The notes: generated from the letters alone by a model not told the origin. Numbered from the stretch's first letter, positions 41,411 through 51,941 are shown. The stretch: 64,000 nt of DNA from Lepidostoma basale (GCA_022606425.2 JAHDVF020001036.1:124001-188000); one strand, 5' to 3'. Program-made: numbers and translations.

Positions 41411-41995
41411 TAATATTTACATACATAAATACACACATACACGTACATTTTCCAATAGTTTACAAATGTTGATATTAAAATAAATTGGGATTCGTTATTG
41501 TATACATTAAGTAAAGATATGTGACAAAGTGTTACCGGTTGAATGGTAGAATAAATGTCAACAATTAATTTCGTTAAATATCATGAGATTTTATTGTATT
41601 GCGCCGCGGGTAAAATAATGGCCACAACTCTCATAATTCACGCCGTGCGTTGCAGCAGTAATACGGCCGAGGAGCGATAAAGAAAACCAACAAATTGCAC
41701 GTGACTACCAGCAACATTGTATGAGGTTTACTTACTCGTTCCATTTAGGGCTTTGTAAGGTCTGAATTGTTTATAAACTTTAACCAGATTTGCTTGTTTT
41801 TATACCACTTAGCCTTGCCTTTGAGATTCTGCAAGGATTACGATGTATTTCGCTTTAAAAAGTTTTATTTAACGTCCTTTAAGTATTTCTAGAATAATAA
41901 TGAAAAATTCCATATTAAGAATTGATAAACCGTCCGCTTTCAATATGTTTTTTCATATATCATATAATATTAAATCAATATTAAATAATCTTGAG
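41411..41995. other. No recognised gene
   Basis: Single-copy here; 41600-41720 slightly GC-richer. No frame. Confidence 0.4.
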
Positions 41996-42076
41996 TTGCC
42001 GAGGACCAAGCGGAGTGGAAGAGGAGATGCGTCGCCTTGCTGCAGACCAATCATTAGATTGAGACCGGAGAAGAAT
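41996..42076 (+). pseudogene. LINE-H-like 3' end
   Basis: AEDQAEWKRRCVALLQTNH* with AGACCGGAGAAGAATAATC after it, paralleling the LINE-H terminus. Confidence 0.55.
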
Positions 42077-42149
42077 AATCTAATGGTTGAGCTTTCTCGA
42101 AATGATACTGGAACGCCATACAGGGCAAAGCATTGCGAAAGAAAGCTTA

Positions 42150-42355
42150 AGCTCCAAATATTTAGCAGTAGCGTTAAAAGCGTACCTTTGTACAGATGTA
42201 AAACTTGGAAATCTACCGCGGACGTTATTGGAAAACTCCAGGTGTTTACAAATTCTTCGCTCAATATTCATGATCTATTGGCCCCAAACAGTGTCAAATG
42301 CCGTTCTCTGGACCATGGCAGGCGAAAAGCCAATTACAGAACAAGTCGTTAGATT
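42150..42355 (+). pseudogene. LINE-I connection-domain fragment
   Basis: VKSVPLYRCKTWKSTADVIG and KLQVFTNSSL, then in the next frame IYWPQTVSNAVLW and GEKPITEQV. This matches the pattern LLYGSETW..KLQTFINRCLRKI..WPE.ISN..LW of a LINE lineage. Upstream boundary uncertain. Confidence 0.6.
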
Positions 42356-42607
42356 TATAAATTTTTAAACATCGGTAGTCAAAATAACCGACACTGAAGA
42401 TTTCTATGAAAAGGACTTTATGTTTAGTCAGGATCAAAAACATAAATTATTGACGCATTATTCAAGATCCTTCGCACCTATAATCACACCATTCCAAAGG
42501 GTATCATTATAAATAATAAAAAATCAAATACGGGAAACCCAAAATCCTGGTTGAACAAACTTAAAGCATTCGATTGTGAAAGAATATTTTTGCCGAATTT
42601 TTATGAA

Positions 42608-42712
42608 TTGAAACACTGTTTTTTCTATAAACGTTTACATCGTTCTCCCGATGATGAAGGCGAAAGCCTTCAAGAAAAATAAACTCAAAAGTGGAAAAAA
42701 CAGTGTTTTAAT
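42608..42712. mobile_element. Small palindrome, possible ribozyme relative
   Basis: Ends AAACACTGTTTTTTC and AAAAAACAGTGTTTT. Centre GATGATGAAGGCGAAAGCC with a GAAGGC/GCCTTC stem. The core does not fit a hammerhead cleanly (CCGATGA; no GAAAC after the stem). Confidence 0.5.
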
Positions 42713-42748
42713 TAATTGCGTAGATTTTCACGGTTGGCAGCAATATGT

Positions 42749-42937
42749 TTTGTGTGATTTTGTGTAACACCGTGTGATTTCTCCTTCTCTGCTAAAAGTG
42801 GTGAAAACCTTCAGGGTAATGTGGTGGTGGTCATTACCACCACAACATTACCCTGAAGATGGAGACTGCAACGATCTCCGAAACGTTGGTCAAGAAGGAG
42901 AAATCACACGGTGTTACCAAAATCACACAAAACATAG
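42749..42937. mobile_element. Hh7 foldback
   Basis: 44-bp near-perfect arms at 42749-42793 and 42893-42937 (ACCGTGTGATTTCTCCTTCT). The interior palindrome AATGTGGTGGTGGTCATTACC leads into one complete hammerhead on plus. Confidence 0.75.
42853..42887 (+). ncRNA. Hammerhead ribozyme motif, Hh7
   Basis: CTGAAGA at 42853-42859, stem II GGAGA/TCTCC (5 bp, 9-nt loop), GAAAC, GTT cleavage triplet. ACC before the core pairs with GGT after GTT. AACGTT is the palindrome at stem III. Confidence 0.65.
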
Positions 42938-43019
42938 TGTTTTAATTCATAAAAATTCTTCGTTATGAAATTCCACAGTTTTAACGCCTTAAGTTTATCT
43001 AAAATTAAAAACAATATTT

Positions 43020-43200
43020 TTAAAAACATTTTGAATGTTTACAAATTCTTGTAGACGAATACTGGATTTTACCCATTGCGGATAAATTATTATTATTATT
43101 ATTATTTTAATTTTATTATTTTATTTTATTTCTATTTTTGTCTGTTCCCAGGAAAACAATTTACATCTTCGTCTCTATTGAGATACAATTAATCTTTATA
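43020..43200. mobile_element. FB3 derivative
   Basis: Outer flank TACTGGATTTTACCCATTGC at 43060, an ATT-rich filler, then the right end CATCTTCGTCTCTATTGAGA and ACAATTAAT. Confidence 0.65.
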
Positions 43201-43587
43201 AAAAAATAACATTTTTATTTAAACAATAATAATGCAAAATTTCTTGCCTAATGTCAAATTTATCAGTCTCCGAGGTTCAGTGGATGTAATTTTACACTTT
43301 TCGCAATTTTATGGAGCTGGTTTCTCACGTACTTAACAATGTACTCGACCATATATTATACTTGTACACGATCGTGTCTCAAGCGATTATATGGTTCGAT
43401 CTTAACCCATTTGCCGCTGATGTTGCGTTAGCGTAACACTTAAATAGTCGAAGCATATTCCAAGTAATAATATCCGTTACAAAAATGTCAACGACTTTAT
43501 CACGTCTATTCTCTATCATATAGAGTTTCAAATGGGTAAGTGCCGGAAAAATACATATTTTTAAAATATTTTTTTTGCATGCATATA
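43201..43587. other. No recognised gene
   Basis: Single-copy in the window; short frames only. Confidence 0.4.
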
Positions 43588-44150
43588 ATAAACCAGCACC
43601 TAACCTAACGTCTTCTTGCGGTGCCGTGTCAGGTCCCGCCAACGTTGACGATCACTGCAGCAAAGGCATCTCTGTCCTGCGCTACTTGAAACAGGTTCTT
43701 AACTCTTGTAATTCCTTTCTACTCTTTAATGTTCCGCAGCCAGGGTACCCGCCTTCTACCAACTCACCAACGTTCCTCCAGTTGCAGTTGCAGAGTGGAT
43801 TAAGAATAATTATGTCGCCCAAATGTCATCCATTTAGTCTTTTTAACGTTGATTTTCAAGCCCAGACCCGCTCTCGCTGTATCAATTTTATTTAAAAGTC
43901 TTGAGAATCGGGTATACTGTCAGCTAAAATAACTGTGTCATCAGCATACCTGATGTTATTAACAATAACCCCATTAACCTTCACTCCCAAGCTGGAGTTT
44001 TCAATACATTGGAAGACTTGATTGGAATACAAGTTAAACAATAGAGGTGACAAAATGCAGCCTTATCGAACTTCTCTGCATTTAGCTATTTCGTCTGTAC
44101 TCTCATTTCCATGTCAAATCTCCACAGTTTGATACCAGTAGAGTTTCTTA
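43588..44150 (-). pseudogene. LINE-G RT with YADD, internally deleted
   Basis: Minus: CILSPLLFNLYSNQVFQCIE, NNIRYADDTVILADS (catalytic box at 43937-43948), then LKINVKKTKWMTFGRHN, a large deletion, VGRRRVPWLRNIK and ..AQDRDAFAAVIVNVGGT*. The end matches the LINE-G copies at 26.0 and 62.1 kb. Confidence 0.8.
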
Positions 44151-44364
44151 ATAAAGTTTTAGTTCATTAAATCTATATTGCAGGCCTTGAGCATATACGA
44201 AAAAGCACCTAACCTAACATATTTTATTACAATTCGTATTCTAACCCATTGTAATATGATTGTTTTCCGCAACAAATTAAATAGTTTTATGTGACACATT
44301 TCAAATCGCCATAACTCAAGTAAGAATATCTGCAACTGACTTCAGATCAAAAGATATGTATATT

Positions 44365-44590
44365 TAGGAAATTGAAAAACTTTGTTTTATCCACTATTAA
44401 ATAAAAAATATTAAAAAACACGACATGTTGATTATATTTTTATACTTGAAGATGGAGGTACCTATCCTCCAAAATATGTCGTTTTTTAATATTTTTTTAT
44501 TAAATTGTGGATTAAACAAAGTTTTTTTATTTCCTATGTATATAACTATGGAATTCCACAGTGTTAGTGCCTCAGCGTTCAATAAGTTAA
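44365..44590. mobile_element. Hh5 foldback, one core
   Basis: Arms AAATTGAAAAACTTTGTTTT and TTTTTTTATTTCCTATGTAT..GGAATTCCACAG. The plus core at 44446-44480 has TTGAAGA, stem GGAGG/CCTCC, AAAAT, ATGTC; the minus core is truncated. Confidence 0.65.
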
Positions 44591-44600
44591 AATATATACA

Positions 44601-45267
44601 ACTAACTAACTAACTAACTAACTAACCATCACGCCGTCTCCCCGAAAGGGTAGGCAGAAAGAATGGACTGTCACACTTTATCCGATGCGCCACTCCATCC
44701 TTCTCTTTTCGCCCCGCGGGAGACGCGGTGTGATGGGTTGCGAACCTCATCGCCACCAATAGGCATCTCCCGCGCACACTTCGATCTTCCAACATCCACA
44801 AAATAAATCTCAAACAAATAATATAAAATACAATGATATAAAATAAAATAACAAAATAAAATTAATTTAACACAAAATGTTATTTTTAGATGGTGCACAT
44901 ATTGTTTATTATATGATTTAATTCATGTTCCACGTATCCACCTTTTTTTTAAATAAGCAGTAATTAGGCACTTAAAACCAACCAATACCAGCAAGATCTT
45001 GAAAAGAACATTGAAGAAATTATTCAAATTGTCATTGGAACAAATGAAAAATTTATTTTTGCACCTGTCAAAATTCTTTATATAAACGAAAAAACTTGTA
45101 TAATTTTGACATCAAAACAATACAAACGTATTACGTGTCACAATTAACTATTATAAAGTGCAACACCAATCAAATTGACCAAAACAATTCACTTATACAC
45201 GAAATTTCTCCAAATTTACGGGAGCACCGCACCACATGAACCAAACCAAATTTTCAAAATCGAACAC
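44601..45267 (-). mobile_element. NonA-1, full-length, 8-bp TSD
   Basis: TATATACA at 44593-44600 and 45268-45275. Tail of five or more CTAA units at the left, 5' end GTTCGATTTTG at the right. Clearly homologous to 30771-31432 over its whole length. Confidence 0.85.
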
Positions 45268-46040
45268 TATATACAAAAGATATATATTTTAAAATATTCT
45301 ATAGCGAACATTTGTTAATATAAATATATAGCAATATAGATATATTTCTATTTTTGACAAAAAAGTGTATCTTCCTAGGTGTAAATTTAATAATTGTAAT
45401 ATACGTGTTTTTAATTCTTTGCTAGTTTTTCATCTTACAGATTGGTTTATAGCAAAGTATAACATTTTGATAACTTTTATGTGGTAGTTTCCCATTGCTT
45501 TCCACATTTTAAATTCAACGTATCTTTTAATTAAAAAATGCACAAAGAAAACAAGTGTCGGCGAATAACGGGTTAACTTATACAATAGAAAGAAATAGCG
45601 ATAGTAATACAATTTGCAGTATACTTAAGTGAAATTCTCGTATGTATATACATAATATTCGTCTTAATTGTACACAGAATAATTTGTTATACAAATCATA
45701 GCTGTCTACAATTAATTTCAAAACATATTTTTCTGCCTTGGACCATTCATAATTGCAATGTTGAAACGACTCTTGCCAATATATTATTTTATTCGCTGGT
45801 GTTTCGGCAAACGCGCGAATGAAAGGTTAAATTATTAACCTTTGACTTCTCTGACGCCTCGATTTTATAAGCAAAAAGAGAAAAAAAATCATAAAAAAGA
45901 TACTTCATACATTCGATACTAAATCTGGGACATCTAAGATAAGGTATACGAGATTCGAGATAACTTTTGTTTTCGTTAACGCAAATAATTTTAAATAAAA
46001 ATAATATTATATTGAGAGTTTTTTTTTTTCAATTTCTAAT
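45268..46040. other. AT-rich, no recognised gene
   Basis: 770 bp without coding signal or repeat match. Confidence 0.4.
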
Positions 46041-46047
46041 AATAAAT

Positions 46048-46145
46048 CAATGAGCGTGTGTGACACGACGAATGAATGTAGAGGTAATTCTATTGAATAG
46101 TTTAACGGTCTATTCTTTCTTATTCCTTCAGGGAAACAGTATGAA
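46048..46145 (+). pseudogene. LINE-A terminal remnant
   Basis: ATGAGCGTGTGTGACACGAC, ATGAATGTAGAGG, then TCCTTCAGGGAAACAGTATG, a mutated terminus. Confidence 0.55.
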
Positions 46146-46289
46146 ATTAAATATATTTTATTAATTGGGAAGTGTTTTTGAACTTGTTCATACTCGCGAT
46201 CATCGTCATCCAAATCCAATGACTTACACTAGCATGGGGTTTGAGTTTTATTACGGAGAAATGACAAAAAAATAAACAATCTCGCTGCC

Positions 46290-46470
46290 AAAACGGTAGG
46301 CATAGAGAATGGACTGCCAATCTAATGTATCCTGGCGATTTTTCCGACTTATAACATGGGCGACCTTTTAAATAATATTAATTTTGCCATCTCAAGTGTT
46401 GCTGGGCTCTCCTCCACTTCGTACTCCATTCACACTGTTAAAGTATAATTTATTAATCTGTGCATTCCAT
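46290..46470 (-). pseudogene. LINE-A remnant beside the microsatellite
   Basis: TAGGCATAGAGAATGGACTG to CATTCCATATGTCC on minus covers the GHMER to terminus region with deletions. Confidence 0.6.
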
Positions 46471-46492
46471 ATGTCCAAATCAATGCTATGTA

Positions 46493-46945
46493 TCTCTCTC
46501 TCTCTCTCTCACTCTCCCTCTTTCTATCTTTTTGTATCTCTTTCAATATATTTTATCTCCTTCTATCTCGTTCTATCTCTTTCTATCTATTTCTATCTCT
46601 TTCTATATATTTTATCTCTTTCTATCTATTCATATCTCTTTCTATCTATTTATATCTCTTTCTATCTCTTTCTATCTCCTTCTATCTCTTTCTATCTCTT
46701 TCTATCTCTTTCTATCTCATTCTATCTCTTTCTTTCTCTTTCTATCACTTTCTTTCTCGTTCTATCTCTTTCTATCTCTTTCTATCTCCTTCTATCTCTT
46801 TCTATCTTTTTCTATATCTTTCTATCTCTTTCTATCTCTTTCTATATCTTTCTATCTCTTTCTATATATTTTATCTCTTTCTATTGTATATATTTCTATC
46901 ACTTTCTATATCTTTCTATCTCTTTCTATCTATTTCTATCAGCCT
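46493..46945. repeat. (CTTTCTATCT)n microsatellite, about 450 bp
   Basis: Almost uninterrupted TCTATCTCTT-type decamers with ATATAT variants. It produces long fake frames of Ser/Leu/Phe/Tyr in three phases, none of them genes. Confidence 0.9.
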
Positions 46946-47345
46946 AGTCAGATGATTAAATATTATATTTGTTTATGACAACGCACTAATTAAACCATTT
47001 ACATGCAACAAAACATAAGTGAAATCATAATAAGTGGTTTATTTTGATATTCCTTATAAAAACTCGACATTTAATAAATATAAAGTTAATAAATATATCA
47101 CAGCTAATTGATAATAATTACTCCAATATACCAGAATTGTTATTGGGTTTTACACCGCTGTACCTGAAGTGAATAAGATAAAAAAACGTTCAACTTAATT
47201 CGTTGGAACCCTTCGAAGGTTGATGTCGATTTTCCTTATATTGCTAGTTACAAGTTTTGCGTCAACGCAATTCATTGCACTTTGTGTCGGAATATTTTCC
47301 TGCATTTCGAAATGTAAATCAAACAATTTGTTTTTAATGTTAAAA
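46946..47345. other. No recognised gene
   Basis: AT-rich. 47220-47340 is open on plus but has no recognisable product. Confidence 0.4.
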
Positions 47346-47365
47346 AATTCAAAGCGGATTTACAA

Positions 47366-47600
47366 GAGTACTCGGTACTCGATACCTGGTTCTCGGTACT
47401 CGATACCCGGTTCTCGGTACTCGATACCTCGTATTCAATACCCAATACCCGGTAATCAAAACTTTATACTTGGATCTTATCATTGAATCCAGAGCCGAAA
47501 CTATCATAACCAAAAACTTGACAATTACTCGGTACTCGATAACTGGTTCTCCGTACTCGATTCCTCGTGCCCGATACCCGATACATGGTAATAACAATTT
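47366..47600. repeat. CTCGGTACTCGATAC minisatellite in two blocks
   Basis: Units of about 20 bp (TACTCGATACCTGGTTCTCGG) at 47369-47455 and 47527-47592. Between them lies a short LINE-D scrap (IESRAETIITKN), so the array was probably split or grew around it. Confidence 0.7.
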
Positions 47601-47670
47601 TCAGTGTCAGGAGCCATGTGTTTTATCCCCTAGACCGCCACCCGATTATTTATCCACTTAAATCTATATT

Positions 47671-48140
47671 ATGAAGCTTGGAGCTGGCAAAAGAAGGTTG
47701 AAAGCATAATAAACGCCGTAGAAATGAGATCACTAAGAAGAATTTGCGGGAAAACGTTGTATGATAGAATACCGAACGATGAAATAAGAAAGAAATGTAA
47801 GATAGATGACTGCATCATGGATAAAATTAAAAAAATATCCTTGAGATGGTTTGGACATATGGAACGTATGGATGAGAATAAAATGGTTAAAAAGTTGTAC
47901 ACAAGCAGCGTGAGTGGAAAAAGAAGCCGAGTACGAGCGAGGAAAACATGGCATGACCAAATAAATCAATTACTAAAAGGCGGCCACATTCGAAGTCGGA
48001 ATAATCGACGTGCGTGCATGGTACGATGTATAAATGTAGAGGAAGCCCGAGAGGTTTGCCAGGACAGAGCATTGTGGCGATCCATCCTCTCTGCCTACCC
48101 CTCCGGGGAAATGGCGTGATGATTAGTTAGTAAGTTAGTT
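47671..48140 (+). CDS. LINE-A (third subfamily) C-terminal domain, open
   Basis: One frame from EAWSWQKKVES through MRSLRRICGKTLYDRIPNDE, SLRWFGHMERMDEN, RARKTWHDQINQLLKG and RRACMVRCINVEEAREVCQD to AYPSGEMA* at 48119, then a TTAG tail. About 148 codons without a break. Differs from the other LINE-A copies at many residues, so it is a separate subfamily. Confidence 0.8.
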
Positions 48141-48149
48141 TTAAATCTA

Positions 48150-48377
48150 TTATCACTTGAATCTTTATCATAGATTCGAGCCGATACTGTCAGAAACAAA
48201 AGTTTCCTTCAAATCAGCGAAATGAGAATACTCAGAAACGTTGATGGTAAAACCCTTCGTGATAGAATACGAAACACAGAGATCTGAAGGATATGCGAAG
48301 TCGCCGGCAGAGAATAAGGTTTTGTATTGAACACAGAGATCTGAAGGATATGCGAAGTCGACGGCAGAGAATAAGGT
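48150..48377 (+). pseudogene. LINE-D fragment with a 51-bp tandem duplication
   Basis: IDSSRYCQKQK-like start, EMRILRNVDGKTLRDRIRNT, then CACAGAGATCTGAAGG.. repeated twice (about 48278-48326 and 48329-48377). Confidence 0.65.
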
Positions 48378-48990
48378 TTTCAAATCAAATCAGTTTATTA
48401 ACTCAAAATACATTACAAACAGGAAAATGTTTAAGGCATCTTTTAAGTAGAGATCAAATATTATAAAAATACAACAAATTACCAGGAACGCATTAGAGAT
48501 GGTTCGACATAAGGAAGACAAGATACTTTCTAAAGTCAAGAGTATTTGTCCCCTGAACGTACCTTCACTAATATAAAATCTCCTCGAGTAACCTCGATCT
48601 CCGAGGAGACCGCGTTCAGCAGACTAATTGCTCTTCCCCCCGGGGTCACCAGAGGCAGATTGGTTCTGGTGGCCGGTTGGTAAAACAATCTGTGCTGTCG
48701 CTGTCGGAGAAATCTATCAGGGACAAAAAGACCAACACCCTCTAGCACGGCCAAGTTCTCGAAATATCCCCTGATTAATTTAAAGAAATGGGGAAATGCC
48801 CATCTCTTCGAAGCTGTAAATAATTGGTTCCGAGCATTTCCAAAAGAAATGCCGTGGGATAGAGCCACAGATAACGACCATACTCCCTCATGTAGAGATA
48901 CCTCAGAAAATTTTTCTGAACCCTCTCCCACATAACGGAATATCTCGCTTCGTGAGGACTCCATATCACAGAACCACTTTCGATAATTAA
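48378..48990 (-). CDS. LINE-J C-terminal domain
   Basis: Open on minus 48536-48964: FSEVSLHEGVWSLSVAL, RWAFPHFFKLIRGYFENLAV, PDRFLRQRQHRLFYQPATRT, NLPLVTPGGRAISLLN and a stop, then the 3' UTR and AAATCAAATCAG tail. The C-terminus of a Jockey-like LINE; some preceding codons are shifted. Inserted between two LINE-D fragments. Confidence 0.75.
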
Positions 48991-48999
48991 AACTTTCTA

Positions 49000-49250
49000 C
49001 TTGAATCTATAATAAATCATAGATTCCATAGCCGATACTGTCAGAACCAAAAGTTTCTTTCAAATCAGACAGATGAGAATACTCAGAAACGTTGATGGTA
49101 AAACCCTTCGTGATAGAATACGAAACACAGAGATCTGAAGGATATGCGAAGTCGAAGGCAGACAATAAGGTTCTGTCGAACATGTGTCCAATTTGGCAGA
49201 ATCAAGATCCGTAAGTAAAGCCAAAGAGTACTAAAGAAAGCAGAAGAAGA
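49000..49250 (+). pseudogene. LINE-D fragment, second copy
   Basis: Repeats the 48.15-kb fragment (CTTGAATCTATAAT.., RILRNVDGKTLRDRIRNT) and runs further to AAGCAGAAGAAGAAGTAATAG. Together the copies look like a duplication flanking LINE-J. Confidence 0.65.
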
Positions 49251-49505
49251 AGTAATAGACAATAATAAGGTGATGGTGGAGAGTATTAAAAAAAATCTCA
49301 GTCCTACAGCTTTGGCAGCGTAAGATATGATGAACCTGGGCTTGTAGGGCGGCGCTGGCGGTGACTTTCAAGGGTTTTTTTGTTCCTTTTGTGCTATTCT
49401 CATAACTAGTCTCCGGCTAACGCGGCGCTATTATCCGGCGGCCCGCGGCTCCCGCGCACACTTGCCCCCGACATACTCGACAGGGTGACCACACTACTTT
49501 TATAA
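49251..49505. other. GC-rich stretch of unknown nature
   Basis: GCGGCGCTGGCGGTGAC and ATTATCCGGCGGCCCGCGG stand out from the background. No frame, single-copy in the window. Confidence 0.4.
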
Positions 49506-49509
49506 ACCA

Positions 49510-49850
49510 TTTAAAATAAAAAATATAATGAAATAAAACAATGTTTTTAATGTCGGCCATGTGAGGAGTCAGAGAAATCGACGCGCGTGCATGACACGAT
49601 GTATGAATGTTGAGGAAGCGAGAGAAATATGTCAGGAGAGAAAAGTGTGGCAGTCCATTCTATCTGCCTACCCCTTCGGGGTAAGTTAGTTAGTTAGTTA
49701 ATGTTTTTAAACTACTTCCACTTTGTCTTCATTTCGACAGTGACCGGTTTCGCCAGGCTTGCTGGCATCGACAGACTGGTGACACTCCTGATCTGTATGT
49801 ATATAAAGGACTCGGTTTGCAATAGTGTCACCAGTCTGTCATAAATTTTC
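49510..49850 (-). mobile_element. Hh3 element interrupted by LINE-A
   Basis: Outer arm AATGAAATAAAACAATG at 49527, LINE-A at 49551-49699, then CTACTTCCACTTTGTC, the antisense unit at 49742-49774 (CTGTCGA, GAAAC, CGGTC) and GTGACACTCCTGATCTG, ending at a reverse ACCAGTCTGTC. Confidence 0.7.
49551..49699 (+). pseudogene. LINE-A 3' end with 11-bp TSD
   Basis: AATGTTTTTAA at 49540-49550 and 49700-49710. 149 bp covering RRACMTRCMNVEEAREICQE to the terminus and (TTAG)n. Very short, very clean. Confidence 0.85.
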
Positions 49851-49964
49851 TTAAAAACATTTCAAAAAGATTTATTAACAATAAAATACAACTTCTTCTC
49901 TCCACTTCTGGATATGGGCCTGTTCCATTTTTCTTCACTCGTCTTTATAAGGATTTATTAATGA

Positions 49965-50310
49965 AAGCGAAAATGACCGTTCACAATGGAGTTCTGGTCC
50001 CAACCCTTATTATTATTATTATTATTATTTTGTTGAATCGCTCTTTACATCATGGCAGCATGAGCCAAATCGATGTAAATGGTTATTATAGCTTTCATAT
50101 TGATTCTCGTGACATGTGATAGGTAGCTAATCTATCGCCATTTTATTGTCACGTGAATTCTTCACCAGACCATAGACAGTGTGACAATCACACTGCCCTC
50201 GCCGGGAATCGAACCCGGAACCTTCGGGGTGGCAGTCAATGCACGTACCTCTCGGCCATGAAGGTTGTGTATGGAAGTGAAGCATGGAACTGGCACAAGG
50301 ATGAGAGCAG
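49965..50310 (+). pseudogene. LINE-A fragment split by SINE-T
   Basis: KAKMTVHNGVLVPTL at 49965-50008, then a minus SINE-T, then VYGSEAWNWHKDESRIH at 50267-50310. The SINE entered the codons before MYGSEAW. Confidence 0.75.
50009..50270 (-). mobile_element. SINE-T,  complete
   Basis: Read on minus: head ACCTTCATGGCCGAGAGGTA (A box one base off), B box GGGTTCGATTCCC, GTGTGATTGTCACACTG, CACGTGACAATAAAATGGCG, GGCTCATGCTGCCATGATG and GCGATTCAAC, with an (AAT)n tail at the plus-strand left. About 260 bp. Confidence 0.85.
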
Positions 50311-50545
50311 AATTCATGGGAACAGATGAGGTCCTGATGTCTTCTGATATCCTTGCGGCCAATAATTCCTCGTGAATAACAAATGTAAAATTAGTTATTT
50401 TCAAAACAAATTTTAATTTTTTTCGAACCGCAGACGTCATTCTTCTGTGTAAAAATTTCAACGCACAGAGATAACATAAAAATGTTGTACTAAGGACGGA
50501 TAAATTATATTCAATTAAAAATTCATAATATCATTTGACAATGGT

Positions 50546-50762
50546 CGAACGGACAGTGACGTCGAAAGGAGGGTTGGTGCGGGTAACAAAGTGAATGGAG
50601 CTTTAAAAATAGTAATTGGAAACAAGAATCTATCTATGAAAGCGAAAACGGCCGTTTACAATGGAATTCTGGTCCCAACCCAAATGGATGGAAGTGAAGC
50701 ATGGAACTGGCAGAAGAAGGATGAAATCAGAATAAATGCGGTAGAGATGAGGTCCCTTAGAC
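50546..50762 (+). pseudogene. LINE-A fragment, truncated at both ends
   Basis: GRTDSDVERRVGAGNKVNGA, KNLSMKAKTAVYNGILVPT, EAWNWQKKDEIR, AVEMRSLR; stops abruptly, no tail. Loss of the 3' end suggests later deletion. Confidence 0.75.
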
Positions 50763-50934
50763 ATTCCCAACTAAATGCAAATTAATCATTTATTATTTCT
50801 ATAAAAATTTTGTCTTTTCAAATGTAAAGTTTTATAAATTACGATTTCATATTTTTTATACTTCCATCATGTATTATTATTGTTTAATATTATTTATCGG
50901 TTATTACTGATAAAAAATAATTTTTAGTACTTGT

Positions 50935-51180
50935 TACATATAGCCCATGTTAATTTTTAAATTTAAATATTGTATCTAATTTTGTATGCGTTTTTTATAT
51001 TGGTATAACTTTGTTTACTTTTTAAATTAAATTTACACCTGAAGATAAAGGTATCCTCCGAAACATGTCGTGTTTTTTAATATTCTGTAGATTAAATAAA
51101 GTTATTTTCAATTTTCTATGTATATAACTATGGAATTCCAGTGTTAATGCCTTAGCGTTCAATTACAACTATTGAATGAA
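50935..51180 (+). mobile_element. Hh5 right half, long
   Basis: AGCCCATGTTAATTTTTAAAT (as at 13.5 kb), core at 51039-51069, then TGTTTTTTAATATTCTG, TTATTTTCAATTTTC and GGAATTCCAGTGTTAATGCC. Confidence 0.7.
51039..51069 (+). ncRNA. Hammerhead ribozyme motif, Hh5
   Basis: CTGAAGA, stem II AAGG/CCTC (loop TAT, one mismatch), GAAAC, ATGTC. ACAC before the core and GTGT after GTC form a perfect 4-bp stem I. Intact catalytic core. Confidence 0.7.
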
Positions 51181-51189
51181 AACCTTGGT

Positions 51190-51548
51190 TTATGTAAAAA
51201 TTGACTTGTCTATACTTTTTTTGTCGAAGCGTGGTTCCTTTATATTCCTCAAGAATTACCTGCTTGGAATAGCCCTCCGGCGGTCGTTGTACGGAGGAGA
51301 GGGCTTGTAATCTTTTTTAAACCCTTTTTGATTGTATAATTACAAAATCTCCCGACTTAAAATGGATCAAAGAGTAGAACGATTTACAAGGTGTTCCGAA
51401 ACTATTGTACTTACACGAAAAAAATACATTTTATTTCTTTGAAATAAAATTATAAACCCCCTCGAAGTTATATTATATTTTATGTTGTTTCGCAATACTG
51501 TTGATTATTCAAATGTAATCGACGACCCTCGTGACTGAGTGAGAAGAG
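51190..51548. other. No recognised gene
   Basis: 51250-51310 is GC-richer (GCCCTCCGGCGGTCGTTG) and single-copy here. Confidence 0.4.
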
Positions 51549-51719
51549 AAATAAATCAAATATTGAATGTCGGCCATGTGAGGAGTCAGAGAAATCGACG
51601 CACGTGCATGACACAATGTATGAATGTTGAGGAAGCGAGAGAAATATGTCAGGAAAGAAAAGTGTGGCAGTCCATTCTTTCTGCCTACCCCTTGGATAAC
51701 GGTTAGTTAGTTAGTTAGT
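51549..51719 (+). pseudogene. LINE-A 3' end
   Basis: QINQILNVGHVRSQRNRRTC, MNVEEAREICQE to a terminus with a small deletion, then (TTAG)4. Same subfamily as 58.5 kb. Confidence 0.75.
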
Positions 51720-51739
51720 TAGAAACATTATTATTATTA

Positions 51740-51940
51740 GTTCATTGTTTTGGCTAAAATACTATGATACAATTTTTTTTTCGCGACAATTATTTTTGAC
51801 ATATATGTTGACATCATCAGGTGTTACGCGACAGCTGTTTTTGACATAAGTTGACATCATGAGGTGTTAAAATATTTTTTCATCTGTTTAAATAAAAATT
51901 GTGATACCATAAAAACAGCGTTTTATAATTTAACAGTTAA
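51740..51940. mobile_element. Hh4, rearranged
   Basis: CTGATGATGTCAACATAT on minus, GTGTTACGCGACAGCTG, then a second TTGACATCATGAGGTG. Core pieces are present but the order shows internal rearrangement. It joins CAGCTGTCGCGTAACACCTG (minus) directly, as expected if two ribozyme units were once in tandem. Confidence 0.6.
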
Positions 51941-51941
51941 T

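Noticed and set aside
42645..42680. CCGATGA plus GAAGGC/GCCTTC hairpin as a hammerhead
   Set aside because: The GAAA here is the hairpin loop, not the core strand; no cleavage triplet in the right place.
46384..46978. Long overlapping open frames of 155-187 codons
   Set aside because: Translation of the CTTTCTATCT microsatellite; open in all three forward phases and purely low complexity.
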